A DNA stretch of 64,000 nucleotides from assembly GCA_029213005.1 (NCBI GenBank), contig JARGPI010000011.1, forward strand, positions 1 to 64,000, given 5' to 3'. The notes beneath the pieces are model-generated. The model made no database searches. It saw only the letters and a program-made list of their open reading frames with translations, and was not told the DNA's origin. This document shows, piece after piece, positions 17,233 to 26,596 of this stretch; the stretch's first letter is position 1, and each line of letters opens with the position of its first letter. The translations under genes were made by a program, and so were the position numbers. Source of the DNA: Verrucomicrobiales bacterium (GTDB taxonomy: Bacteria > Verrucomicrobiota > Verrucomicrobiia > Verrucomicrobiales > DEV007).

Positions 17233-18158
17233 ACTCCCAGAAAGGTGCGAGCTTCCTCCGCATCCGCCTGAATCTGAACCTTCAACGCCTCCACTCCATC
17301 AAACTTCTGTTCTCCGCGGATGAAACGAACAAATTCGATCTCGAGATCTTCACCGTAGATATCCTTTTCCCAATCAAAGAGGTGCACTTCGAGAAGCAGC
17401 CGGGCATCGGCCCCCTCAACAGTCGGACGATATCCGAGGTTGGCCACTCCGGCATGGATCACGCCATTGAGACTGGCCCGGACGGCGTAAACGCCAACCG
17501 GAGGAAGCTGTTCGCTGTGCACGGTCAAATTCGCCGTTGGAAACCCGATAGTCCGCCCAAGTTGACGGCCTTCAATAACAGTTCCCAGCACGGTGTATTC
17601 CCTTCCCAGCAACTTCCGGGCTGAAGCAAAATCACCTTTCTCGATAGCTTCACGGATCTCGGTGCTGCTGGCCACTACGCCATCGATCTCTACGATCTCA
17701 GTCGCGTTGAGTTGAAAATTCAATTCCGAACTGAGCGAGTCGAGCAGCGCCACATTTCCGCTGCGTCCTTTGCCGAACTGGAAATCGCTCCCCACGGAAA
17801 TACTCCCGATTTCCGCTGCCTCGCAAAGTTGGCGAATGAACACATCCCCGGTTTGCGCGGCAAATTTGCGATCGAATCTGACAACAAGCAAATGCCGCAC
17901 ATCGAGAAGCTCGGCGATGAGGATCGCTTTATGATGAGTCGAGGTCAGGAGGCGGGGCGCGCTTTCCGGAGCGAGGACGGTCACCGGGTGAGGGTCGAAA
18001 GTCACGACAACAACCTCTCCCCCGCTCGTCTTCTGACAATCCAGAGCGCGACGAATCACGGTCTGATGCCCTTTGTGAACGCCATCGAATACACCGATCG
18101 CCAGATGCAACGGCCCTTGCAGCGAACCGATACTCTGAATGTCGGTGAGAATTTTCAT
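17229..18158 (-). CDS. ribF: bifunctional riboflavin kinase / FAD synthetase
   Basis: RibF phosphorylates riboflavin to FMN and adenylates FMN to FAD. The 309-residue length is standard. The N-terminal nucleotidyltransferase half has the IGVFDGVHKGHQ motif (residues about 22-33) and TFDPHP. The C-terminal kinase half has GRTIGFPTANL and GVYAV. It lies 9 bp downstream of truB and overlaps the next gene by 4 bp. The truB-ribF pairing is common in bacteria. Confidence 0.95.
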   Translation of the reverse strand: MKILTDIQSIGSLQGPLHLAIGVFDGVHKGHQTVIRRALDCQKTSGGEVVVVTFDPHPVTVLAPESAPRLLTSTHHKAILIAELLDVRHLLVVRFDRKFAAQTGDVFIRQLCEAAEIGSISVGSDFQFGKGRSGNVALLDSLSSELNFQLNATEIVEIDGVVASSTEIREAIEKGDFASARKLLGREYTVLGTVIEGRQLGRTIGFPTANLTVHSEQLPPVGVYAVRASLNGVIHAGVANLGYRPTVEGADARLLLEVHLFDWEKDIYGEDLEIEFVRFIRGEQKFDGVEALKVQIQADAEEARTFLGV

Positions 18159-18167
18159 TGAGGAAAT

Positions 18168-18887
18168 CTAGGCGCCCCTAATCTTCGACACTTCGGGAAG
18201 AGAGAGCATTTTCGCGACAATATCGCTGCGATCGCCGTGCTTCAACTCATCAAAAGTAACGGATTTCTCCAAATCAAACCGTCCCGAGCGGGTTCTCCGC
18301 AATCTACTGAGGTGAGCGCCGCAGCCCAATTCCTGTCCGATATCGTGAGCGTAGGTCCGGACGTAGAAGCCCTTGGTGCATTTCACCGTGAAGTCGACCT
18401 CCGGCAGCTCGATATTATCGATCCGGTGGCTGTAAACGTGCACGAGACGCGGATCGCGCTTCACCTCTTTCCCCTGGCGAGCCAGTTTATAAAGAGGAAC
18501 CCCATCTTTCTTGATCGCGGAAACCATTGGCGGAGTCTGATAGAAATCCCCGTGGAACTTCTGGAAGACCTCTTCAATTTGCTGATTCGAAAAATCGGGG
18601 ACCTCTTTCTCCTCGTCGACAACGCCCTCGGCATCCTGAGTGTTCGTTGTTTTCCCGAGAGTCAGCGTTCCGGTATACTCTTTGTCTTCAGACATCAGTA
18701 ACTCCGAGAGTTTTGTGGCCTTGCCGATAACGAGAATCAGCAAGCCGGTGGCCATCGGATCCAGCGTTCCGCAGTGGCCGATTTTCTTCATTCCAAGGGT
18801 CCGTCGAGCCACTGCCACAACATCGTGTGATGTCATGTCCTGGCCTTTGTCGACTAACAAAACTCCGTCAATAGTATCCTGATTCAT
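18168..18887 (-). CDS. truB: tRNA pseudouridine(55) synthase
   Basis: TruB makes pseudouridine 55 in the T-loop of tRNAs. The 239-residue protein has the catalytic segment KIGHCGTLDPMATGLL (Asp about 44) and the conserved TPPMVSAIKKDGVPLYKLAR stretch. CTKGFYVRTYAHDIGQELG follows in typical order. The ATG at 18887 is preferred over the in-frame TTG three bases upstream. It begins the truB-ribF-deacetylase minus-strand run and is divergent from the SMP-30 gene. Confidence 0.95.
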   Translation of the reverse strand: MNQDTIDGVLLVDKGQDMTSHDVVAVARRTLGMKKIGHCGTLDPMATGLLILVIGKATKLSELLMSEDKEYTGTLTLGKTTNTQDAEGVVDEEKEVPDFSNQQIEEVFQKFHGDFYQTPPMVSAIKKDGVPLYKLARQGKEVKRDPRLVHVYSHRIDNIELPEVDFTVKCTKGFYVRTYAHDIGQELGCGAHLSRLRRTRSGRFDLEKSVTFDELKHGDRSDIVAKMLSLPEVSKIRGA

Positions 18888-19003
18888 CAATGAGCAAACG
18901 TTCCCACAACGATTTTCGAAGTGGGCGCGAAAGGTATCGCTTAGTTGAATTCGTGCAAATGGTGATTGCCCTCAACTCAGATCCGTATTATCGGCTCCAT
19001 ATT

Positions 19004-19858
19004 ATGAGTATGGAAACCGTCGGAACACATGTGTCGAAATGGGGCGAAGGACCAATCTGGTTCGAGAACAAACTTTTCTATGTCGATATCGAAGGACACA
19101 CGGTCTGCTCGTTCGATCCTGAAACCGGAGAGGAAATGGGCTGCGCCGTGGGCGAGCGGGTTGGATTTGTCCTGCCCCGGAAAGCGGGCGGCTTTGTAAT
19201 CGGCGGCGACAGCGGGATTTCCTTTCTCAACACCGAGACCGGCACAAAGACCCATATCGTCGATCCCGAGCCCGATAAAAAGCCGGCGAATCGCTTTAAC
19301 GATGCGAAGTGCGACCCTTCCGGCAGAATCTGGGCAGGAACCATCAGCACCGTGAAGAAAGAGGGCGATGCCGCGCTGTATTGCCTGAATTCCAATCTGG
19401 AACTTTCACTGAAATATCCAAACGTCACGAATTCGAACGGACTCTGCTGGACCCGGGATAAATCGAAATTCTACTATATCGACACGCCGTCCAAAAAAAT
19501 CCGGGTCTTTGACTTTGACGATAACTGCGGGGAAATCAGCAACGAGGCCATCGCGATCGATACCTCCGACATCGAAGGATCACCGGACGGGATGACGATC
19601 GATGAAAACGACAATATCTGGGTCGCTTTTTGCCGCGGAGGCTGCGTGAAGTGTTTCAACCCACAAACGGGAGACGTTCTCGAAACCCTCGAATTGCCCG
19701 TCTCCGGAGTGACCTCCTGTGTTTTTGGCGGTGAAAATTTTGATACCTTGTATATCACAACGGGCCAATTCGCTAACCTCGATGAGGAGCTCGCCGGGAG
19801 AGTCTTCGCCACCAAACCGGGCGTCAGAGGGCTTCCCACGGTAGCCTATGTCGGATAG
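19004..19858 (+). CDS. SMP-30/gluconolactonase/LRE-family beta-propeller protein
   Basis: The 284-residue protein has the six-bladed propeller signatures of the SMP-30 (regucalcin) family. WGEGPIWFENKLFYVDIEG carries the metal-binding Glu, RFNDAKCDPSGRIWAGT the Asn-Asp pair, and SNGLCWTRDKSKFYYIDT and GSPDGMTIDENDNIWVA follow. Members are lactonases acting on sugar lactones with a divalent metal. The ATG at 19004 fits the family start; the open frame runs up to 18890. The stop is 18 bp before the UGA-containing thioredoxin-like gene, so the two are probably one operon. Confidence 0.88.
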   Translation: MSMETVGTHVSKWGEGPIWFENKLFYVDIEGHTVCSFDPETGEEMGCAVGERVGFVLPRKAGGFVIGGDSGISFLNTETGTKTHIVDPEPDKKPANRFNDAKCDPSGRIWAGTISTVKKEGDAALYCLNSNLELSLKYPNVTNSNGLCWTRDKSKFYYIDTPSKKIRVFDFDDNCGEISNEAIAIDTSDIEGSPDGMTIDENDNIWVAFCRGGCVKCFNPQTGDVLETLELPVSGVTSCVFGGENFDTLYITTGQFANLDEELAGRVFATKPGVRGLPTVAYVG

Positions 19859-19876
19859 TGGGCGTAGAATGCCCCA

Positions 19877-20371
19877 ATGACAAACCTCCTCAATAAACTG
19901 ACGCGGGTCATGCTGTTATCCGCCGTCCTGATCTCGTGGGTTGTGAGTAACGGAGAAGATAGATCGGAAAATTCGCCCGAGATCGGGACTGTGAAGTGGA
20001 ATCGCGATTTAGACGCGGCGCTGAAGTCCGGCAAACCCGTCTTTCTCCTATTCCAGGAAGTCCCGGGATGATCCGGCTGCAAACAGTTCGGTCGGACTGT
20101 TCTCAGCGATCCCGGGATCGTCAAAGCGATTGAAACGCTCTTCAAACCAGTCGTCGTTTACAACAGTCAGCCCGGAAAAGACGCCGCAATCCTGAAGCAA
20201 TTCGGCGAACCCTCCTGGAATTATCAGGTGGTGCGCTTTCTCGACGAAACAGGGAACGACATCATTCCCCGAAAAGACAAAGTCTGGAGCAAAGCCGCTC
20301 TGGCCGCGCGAATGATTGATGCTCTGGAGGCCGGGAACCGCCCGGTTCCAGACTACCTGCGCGCGCTCTGA
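19877..20371 (+). CDS. candidate selenoprotein: thioredoxin-like UxxC protein
   Basis: The 164-residue protein is read through an in-frame UGA at 20069-20071 as selenocysteine 65. The N-terminal part has a hydrophobic signal segment (about residues 8-24) and then WNRDLDAALKSGKPVFLLFQ, a typical thioredoxin-fold entry. The sequence EVPG-U-SGC-KQFGR puts the UGA exactly where a redox cysteine belongs, giving U-S-G-C. After the UGA the same frame stays open for 99 codons with protein-like composition (AILKQFGEPSWNYQVVRF), ending in TGA at 20369. A hairpin with a GGTC loop lies 10-30 bases after the UGA. A nonsense mutation is the alternative, but the position and hairpin argue against it. Confidence 0.85.
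20082..20101 (+). promoter_or_regulatory. candidate bacterial SECIS hairpin (thioredoxin-like gene)
   Basis: AACAGTTC pairs with GGACTGTT (8 bp, one T-G wobble) around the loop GGTC. The loop begins 18 nt after the UGA and starts with GG, which fits known bacterial SECIS rules (loop 16-37 nt downstream, G among the first two loop bases). It would recruit SelB. Confidence 0.75.
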
Positions 20372-20384
20372 TTTAACATAACGG

Positions 20385-23300
20385 CTAAACTTTACTCAGC
20401 TGCTTTTTCAAACTGACGTAGAGACAAATAAAGGCCCCCATCACAAATCCGAGCATCGCAAAAATGTTCAGCATCAAAGTATTGATTTCAAAATGAATCC
20501 ACGGCTTCTCTGCCGGGAACGGGAGGCGGAAATATTTCTTCTCTCCAAAGAAAACATTCGGCGGTTTCCCCTCTTTCCTCACATCGAGCCGTTCGACTTC
20601 CGCAGCCGTAAACAAATTGTAGATATCTTTATTTCGATAGAGCATTTCCGGAGTCACTTTTTCCTCCCCTTCAGGCACCCGGTCCCGATATTTGGACGCA
20701 TCGAAGGTGCCCTTCTTTAAACTCTTAAAGACATCTTCGAGCTTCCCCTCAATTTCGGAAGGGCTGCGACCCTCCATCGCAATCACGATCGGCTTCGCGT
20801 TTTTCAACTGCCGGAATCGACGATCCTGTTCTTCGGTGAATTCCTGATCGAGAGGGATTTTGCTATACTTCTCCACCTCGTGTTCGATGTATTTGAGGAC
20901 TTTGCCCTGCAGACTGTTGACGTGGTGAGTGATGATCATGCTTTCATACCCCCACCGAAGCGGCATCAAGTGACAGATACTGGGAACCTTCAGAGCGCTC
21001 GCTTCCTCCGCCCGCTCCCCGCCAAACCAACTTTGGATATGATCGACAAATCGCAGATCACGATTCATTTCCTCGTATTTAATCAGCGCTCCCCCGAGAA
21101 TGATATTCGGAATCATAATCATCGGAATCAGATTAGAAGCCGTCTTAGGATTGTTGACCACGCTGGACACAAACAGACCGGCCGCTATCCCGACCATGGA
21201 GGTCGCAAACATCCAGAACAGGTTTTGAAAAAACATACCCTGGATCCCCAAAATCGGATCTGCAATCAGCAGGAAAATGATATTCTGTATCAAGGCGAAA
21301 AAGCCGAGTGATATATATTTTGCCACAATGTAGCCGCTGACTCGAAAGCCATAGTGCCGTTCCCGGATTAACAGATTTTTCTCGCGAATAATTTCCTCTG
21401 CCGAGTTGGATAAGCCGAGGAAAAGAGCTACCACCAAAGTAAGGAACAGGTAGGTCGCGATGTGCTGGGCATTGTTAAAGTTGTAGACCGATTCTTCGGT
21501 ATAGCGAAGAACGACCGCCATAAGCAAAGCCAGCGCCGGCGAAACCAATAACGTCGCCGCCAGATTGGTATGGTTTCGCAGCTTACTGAGAAAGGCCCGC
21601 TTGAACTGGTTCACAAAACGTACCCAGTCCTGTTTTATACTGGCCTGAGGCCGCTGTGGCGTTTTCTGTAGCGACACGGTTTGCGAAGTGTCAGCCTCGA
21701 TCTCGCGGAGATTGACCTCCTCAAGCAGTCGGTAGGTCTGAAACCGCTCGTTCCAGAATTCGGGACTGAACCGACGTGCCGGAACGAGATTCCCGCGGTC
21801 GTCATTTTCGTAAATCACATCACCACTGAGATCGCGAAGCGGAGTCTCCAGAATGTCGAAGATAAAGTCGGGCGGCAGTTTCGACGCCTCCTCCATACTT
21901 ACCGTTGGATAGGCGGTTGTCCCCACGCCTTCTCTAATCCGGGCTTCGTTGAAGTACTCCAGCATTTGAGATGGTGTACCAAAGAAGACGAGACGCCCGC
22001 CTTTATCGACCAGAATCGCTTTGTCAAACGTGTGAAACAAGCGGCTGCTCGGCTGGTGAATCGACACCAGCGTGATTTTATTATGAGTCAGTCCCCGAAT
22101 CGTTTCGAGCACGTGCTCCGAGTCTTTTGACGACAGACCGGAAGTCGGTTCATCGAACAAAAAGACGTCGGCGATCCCGATCATATCCATTCCGGCGTTC
22201 AATCGGCGCCGTTGACCACCGCTGAGGCTTTTGGTCTGGGCATCTCCCGCCAGGCGGTGCCGGATTTCATGCAGCCCCAGCTCGACCATCCGGGAGTCAG
22301 CTCGACGACGTCGCTCGCTCCGGACAAAATGGGGAGCCCGGATCGCAGCCGCTGTATCGAGGTTTTCCTCCACCGTAAGAAGAGGGTCAAAGGTTTCATC
22401 CTGGGGAATGAAAGCGATGTAGGAACTCAAGTTCTCCAGCTCGCTGTAGAGGTCAACCCCGTTGAACGCCACCAGCCCGTCATTGGGCTTTTGCTGTCCG
22501 GCCAGAGTCCGCAGCAGGGTGCTTTTCCCGCAGCCACTCGGCCCGAGAATACAGACCATTTCACCGCGCTGAACGGAAAAGGTCACCCCGTCCAATGCCC
22601 GGGTGCGCCGATCGTAAGAGTGACCGACTTCCTTCACCTTCAGGCTGTTGATGACGTTTCGCTCCTCTTCAATGATCCCCTCGGAGAAGTGGCAGCGGAG
22701 ATATTGACCGTCCCCGAGATAAACCACGTCACCGTCATTGATCGGGCCTTCCTTTTTAATCGGCTCACCTTCGACAGCGATAGTTCGCTCCGATTCCAGC
22801 ACTTCGATGTGCCCGGATTTCAGTCCGGCGTTGCATTTGATTCTCAGGAGAATATCGCCGGCGGACCCTTTGGTTAAAAGAATGTCCCCTGCCGTCAAAT
22901 TATCCGGATTGTTAGAGACAAGAAACTCCGTCCGGTTCGGGCTCAAGTTGAACCGGCCACCCAACTCACGGGCCTTCTGCCGGAGTTCGGCAAAAGTAAT
23001 TGAGGAGTGATCCTCGAAATCGATATGCTCACGGGCGGAGACCTCAAATTGATCCCCCCGAACCAACGGCCGGTTCGAAATCAGAGCATTGGCAGGGTTT
23101 AAAACCTCAACATTAATTTTCAGACCGAAGGAAACCCGGAGATAACTCTGTTTCGTCCGCGTTTTCTCAATCACCTGTCCGCCATTCCCATCCTGTGCAA
23201 GATACAACTGGACGCTGGAAACATTCTTTTTCGCATTGAAGAAAAACGTCAGATCTTCGAAAGAGAAAACATCTTCCCCCATCAGGATCCGCTGCCCTTC

Positions 23301-24062
23301 GTAAACCCGACAGAACTCATTGGCATTGACCTGACGCCCTCTCGCGATAATCGGCCCCGGCCCCAGATTTTTGATCAAAACCAGATTTTGAAAACGGAAC
23401 ACCGCAACATTGACCCCCTGATTTCCGGAAATGGCGATACTGACATCGCCATCCTCCGTGCTTGAGAAAATCACGGTCTCAAGGCGATGATCCTCCTGCG
23501 GCAGATCTCCGCTGTCGGATGTAGGAGCGGCTCCCGTGAAATACCTCAATTCGCTCGTATTGAGCTGGTACACGATGTTGACCGCTTCCGACGCGACCCC
23601 CATCGAGGTCATAAACTGGTAGAAGGTGATTAAGTTTTCCTTTTCGATTCCCGCCCGGCTGATCAAGACATAGAGCTGGACTCCGAGAAGGACCTTTTCC
23701 TCAATGGGAAGCTGCCGACTGAGTTTATTCGCGATTGCATCGAGATCCTGAGACTCACCGAGAGCATCGATAAAAAGCTGTCGCAACTCGGTGTAGACCG
23801 TCTCCGGATAATCATAGCGAAGGAAGCCGAGAATGGAGTCAACCTCCGCAGGATCGACCCGCCCATCCAGTTTCGTAAATCCCGCGAAAACCTGAATCAG
23901 CATCGGGAGCATACTCTGCTCCGTGCGACGTGATTCTCGTGATGGAGACAACCGGCGTTTCAGTTGACTCCAGGCTCGAAACCCGGGCAAAACCATCTTG
24001 CGTCGACTGGAAGTTCGACGAAGCGGAAAATTTCCAGACTTTAATGGTTTTTCACTGGTCAT
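20385..24062 (-). CDS. ABC-G-type transporter fused to TerB-like and FHA-like domains
   Basis: This 1225-residue fusion has a basic N-terminus and then a TerB-like helical domain (about 50-170, FAGFTKLDGRVDPAEVDSIL). One or two FHA-like beta domains follow (about 200-300 and 390-470). The ABC ATPase has Walker A GPSGCGKSTLL near 505, signature LSGGQRRRLNAG near 610 and Walker B FLFDEPTSGLSSKD near 635. The membrane half (about 820-1220) is of the ABC2/ABCG type. The order ATPase then membrane is that of ABCG half-transporters. Prokaryotic FHA-ABCG fusions are known; the TerB-like front end is less usual. The substrate is unknown. Confidence 0.85.
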   Translation of the reverse strand: MTSEKPLKSGNFPLRRTSSRRKMVLPGFRAWSQLKRRLSPSRESRRTEQSMLPMLIQVFAGFTKLDGRVDPAEVDSILGFLRYDYPETVYTELRQLFIDALGESQDLDAIANKLSRQLPIEEKVLLGVQLYVLISRAGIEKENLITFYQFMTSMGVASEAVNIVYQLNTSELRYFTGAAPTSDSGDLPQEDHRLETVIFSSTEDGDVSIAISGNQGVNVAVFRFQNLVLIKNLGPGPIIARGRQVNANEFCRVYEGQRILMGEDVFSFEDLTFFFNAKKNVSSVQLYLAQDGNGGQVIEKTRTKQSYLRVSFGLKINVEVLNPANALISNRPLVRGDQFEVSAREHIDFEDHSSITFAELRQKARELGGRFNLSPNRTEFLVSNNPDNLTAGDILLTKGSAGDILLRIKCNAGLKSGHIEVLESERTIAVEGEPIKKEGPINDGDVVYLGDGQYLRCHFSEGIIEEERNVINSLKVKEVGHSYDRRTRALDGVTFSVQRGEMVCILGPSGCGKSTLLRTLAGQQKPNDGLVAFNGVDLYSELENLSSYIAFIPQDETFDPLLTVEENLDTAAAIRAPHFVRSERRRRADSRMVELGLHEIRHRLAGDAQTKSLSGGQRRRLNAGMDMIGIADVFLFDEPTSGLSSKDSEHVLETIRGLTHNKITLVSIHQPSSRLFHTFDKAILVDKGGRLVFFGTPSQMLEYFNEARIREGVGTTAYPTVSMEEASKLPPDFIFDILETPLRDLSGDVIYENDDRGNLVPARRFSPEFWNERFQTYRLLEEVNLREIEADTSQTVSLQKTPQRPQASIKQDWVRFVNQFKRAFLSKLRNHTNLAATLLVSPALALLMAVVLRYTEESVYNFNNAQHIATYLFLTLVVALFLGLSNSAEEIIREKNLLIRERHYGFRVSGYIVAKYISLGFFALIQNIIFLLIADPILGIQGMFFQNLFWMFATSMVGIAAGLFVSSVVNNPKTASNLIPMIMIPNIILGGALIKYEEMNRDLRFVDHIQSWFGGERAEEASALKVPSICHLMPLRWGYESMIITHHVNSLQGKVLKYIEHEVEKYSKIPLDQEFTEEQDRRFRQLKNAKPIVIAMEGRSPSEIEGKLEDVFKSLKKGTFDASKYRDRVPEGEEKVTPEMLYRNKDIYNLFTAAEVERLDVRKEGKPPNVFFGEKKYFRLPFPAEKPWIHFEINTLMLNIFAMLGFVMGAFICLYVSLKKQLSKV

Positions 24063-24288
24063 TAAGAAGAGGGAACTGAGTTCCGGGCGTATACGTATTA
24101 GATAATAGGACGAGATTCAAATAACAGTGTCATGAAAACGCGTTCAAAACGTCAGTAAGTAGAAATTTTGAAACAGTTTCAACTCGCAATCCTCGCAGTC
24201 CGGTGTCTCTTAGCCACTAAAATTGCAAGGAAACTAAGCGTGTGATACTTTGTTCTCCCCTCAACAACTCAAAGAATAGATTAACTTT

Positions 24289-26358
24289 ATGCAAAACGAC
24301 GATGACTCAAACCGCAATAACCGCTCGGATCAGTCTGATGGGAATGGTGGCGGATTCAATTGGAAAGGACTCGTCCTGTTGTTTATTGCCCTCAGCCTGT
24401 TTTCTCTGGCCCTCCTGAACCGTGACGGCTTCGATAGCCGCAAGCAGATTACTTATGCCGAATTTGTCGAATTGGTGAATTCCGACAAGATCGTGATCGA
24501 CGCAAACCGGGAGCCAACCCCTTACCAACTGGTGGTAAAACAGAACGAGGCACGACGTGGACAGAGAATCGAAGGATATTACGAGCAGGAAGGCACTTCC
24601 AAAAGCGGTGCGCCACTGGAGCCACAGCCATTCTGGGCGCCGGTTATTCTCGATTTCTACGGCGAAGAATTAAAAACTCTCCTCAAATCGAAAAACCTCG
24701 AAATCGCTGACCAGCCTACGGTCCGGGAAAGCATGGGAACGATGTTCCTGACCTTTTACCTCCCGACTTTATTGCTGATCGGTCTTTTGATCCTCTTTTT
24801 CCGTCACCAGCTGAAATCCGCAGGCCGCGGAGCGATGAGCTTCGGAAAAAGCAAGGCCAAGCTCATGTCCATGGACAAGAACAAGGTAACTTTTAAGAAT
24901 GTTGCCGGAGTCGAGGAAGCCAAAGAGGAAGTCTGGGAGATCGTAGAATATTTGCGGGACCCCAAGCAGTTCCAGCGCCTCGGAGGTAAAATCCCGAAAG
25001 GTGTCCTGATGGTCGGATCTCCGGGAACCGGAAAGACCCTTCTCGCCCGTGCCATCGCCGGTGAGGCTGACGTGCCTTTCTTTTCCATCAGTGGTTCCGA
25101 CTTCGTTGAAATGTTCGTCGGTGTCGGTGCCTCACGGGTTCGCGACATGTTCGAACAGGGTAAGAAAAATGCCCCGTGTCTGATTTTCATTGATGAGATC
25201 GATGCCGTCGGTCGCCATCGTGGTCACGGCCTCGGAGGAGGTCACGACGAGCGCGAGCAGACGCTGAACGCACTTCTCGTCGAAATGGACGGATTTGATA
25301 CTCAGGAAGGTGTTATCATCATCGCGGCAACGAACCGCCCCGATGTACTTGACCCCGCTTTACTTCGTCCCGGACGTTTTGACCGCCAGATCACCGTGAA
25401 CCTTCCCGACGTAAATGGACGGGAAGAGATCCTCAAAGTTCATGCGAAAAAGATCAAGCTGGCTGAAGATGTTAACCTCGGAGTGGTCGCTCGCGGAACT
25501 CCCGGATACTCCGGAGCCGAACTGGCCAACGTCATCAACGAAGCGGCTCTTCTCGCCGCCCGTAAAGGCCTCAACGCCGTTACTCTCGCAGAACTGGAAG
25601 AAGCCCGCGACAAGGTTCGCTGGGGTAAAGAACGCCGCAGCCTTGCCTTAAGCGAAGATGAGAAAGAACTGACCGCTTATCACGAAGCCGGACACGCCCT
25701 TCTCGGCATGTTGGTGGAAAATGCGGACCCGGTTCACAAGGTGACGATTATTCCACGGGGCCCCGCTCTCGGTGTTACGATGTATCTTCCCGAGGAAGAC
25801 AAGCACTCCTACAAAAAGAAATACTGCCTCGATTGGCTCATTTTGATCATGGGTGGCCGGGTTGCCGAGGAACTCATCTTTAATGATGTGACCAACGGTG
25901 CCAGTGGCGATATCCGCATGGCGACCAACATGGCCAGAAAGATGGTCTGTAACTGGGGAATGAGTGATGAACTCGGAATGGTGGAATATGGCGAAGGTCA
26001 GGAACAGGTTTTCCTTGCCCGCGACATCTCATCACCAAGAAATTACAGCGAATCAACCGCTCAGAAAATTGATGCGGAAGTGAAGCGCCTCACCGATGAA
26101 GCGCATGCCGAAGCGACCCGACTTCTTACTGAAAACCGGACCGCTCTCGAAGCCATTGCACAGGCCCTGCTCGAATACGAGACGATTGACGGCGCTCACA
26201 TGAAAGAAATCATGGAACATGGACGGATCATCAATCCGCCAAGCCGCCCCACTCCGCCGGACATTCCTGACGAAGGAACACCTGCGGTTCCGGAGAAGAA
26301 AAAAGCGACCGACGAAGGTGGCGATTTTCCCGGAGACCTTGCGCCGGTAGGCGCTTAA
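24289..26358 (+). CDS. ftsH: ATP-dependent membrane zinc protease FtsH
   Basis: FtsH unfolds and degrades membrane and short-lived cytosolic proteins as a membrane-anchored hexamer. The 689 residues contain two transmembrane helices (about 25-43 and 150-170). The AAA domain has Walker [14 protein letters not shown], Walker [17 protein letters not shown] and the pore loop [10 protein letters not shown]. The second region of homology reads [20 protein letters not shown]. The zinc site is HEAGH near residue 465. The C-terminal 50 residues are Pro/Glu-rich. A clear intrinsic terminator follows, so it appears to be monocistronic or the last gene of its transcript. Confidence 0.97.
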   Translation: MQNDDDSNRNNRSDQSDGNGGGFNWKGLVLLFIALSLFSLALLNRDGFDSRKQITYAEFVELVNSDKIVIDANREPTPYQLVVKQNEARRGQRIEGYYEQEGTSKSGAPLEPQPFWAPVILDFYGEELKTLLKSKNLEIADQPTVRESMGTMFLTFYLPTLLLIGLLILFFRHQLKSAGRGAMSFGKSKAKLMSMDKNKVTFKNVAGVEEAKEEVWEIVEYLRDPKQFQRLGGKIPKGVLMVGSPGTGKTLLARAIAGEADVPFFSISGSDFVEMFVGVGASRVRDMFEQGKKNAPCLIFIDEIDAVGRHRGHGLGGGHDEREQTLNALLVEMDGFDTQEGVIIIAATNRPDVLDPALLRPGRFDRQITVNLPDVNGREEILKVHAKKIKLAEDVNLGVVARGTPGYSGAELANVINEAALLAARKGLNAVTLAELEEARDKVRWGKERRSLALSEDEKELTAYHEAGHALLGMLVENADPVHKVTIIPRGPALGVTMYLPEEDKHSYKKKYCLDWLILIMGGRVAEELIFNDVTNGASGDIRMATNMARKMVCNWGMSDELGMVEYGEGQEQVFLARDISSPRNYSESTAQKIDAEVKRLTDEAHAEATRLLTENRTALEAIAQALLEYETIDGAHMKEIMEHGRIINPPSRPTPPDIPDEGTPAVPEKKKATDEGGDFPGDLAPVGA

Positions 26359-26382
26359 GCGGGAAGCCGTACAAAACTTTAG

Positions 26383-26416
26383 AAAGCCTGGAGGTCATCG
26401 ACTTTCAGGCTTTTTT
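26383..26416 (+). terminator. intrinsic terminator of ftsH
   Basis: AAAGCCTG (26383-26390) pairs with CAGGCTTT (26406-26413) and leads into a run of six T. It begins 24 bp after the ftsH stop codon. Confidence 0.85.
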
Positions 26417-26527
26417 CGTTTCAGCCCCGCCCGTTGCGAACCTTCAACCCGGGCTAAATTTGATTGATCACCGGAGCGGGTTCGTCCTACTCTCATTCCA
26501 CAGTCCCAATTCCCCCTGAGAATCGCG

Positions 26528-26589
26528 ACTGTACCCTGTTAAGTCATTGACTGTACCCTGTACAGACTGTGATGGTACCCTGTTCAATT
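26528..26589. repeat. 22-bp-phased TGTAC dyads, three-unit array, site 3
   Basis: Three units in the same orientation have centres near 26536, 26558 and 26580, exactly 22 bp apart. The middle unit is the perfect TGTACCCTGTACA; the outer two have decayed right halves (CTGTTAA, CTGTTCA). It lies between ftsH and the symporter gene, ending only a few bases before the symporter start. Confidence 0.9.
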
Positions 26590-26596
26590 AACACAT

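Noticed and set aside
20069..20071. Nonsense mutation or pseudogene at the thioredoxin-like UGA
   Set aside because: The downstream frame is intact, the codon stands at a redox Cys position and a SECIS-like hairpin follows. A second gene in the window shows the same pattern.
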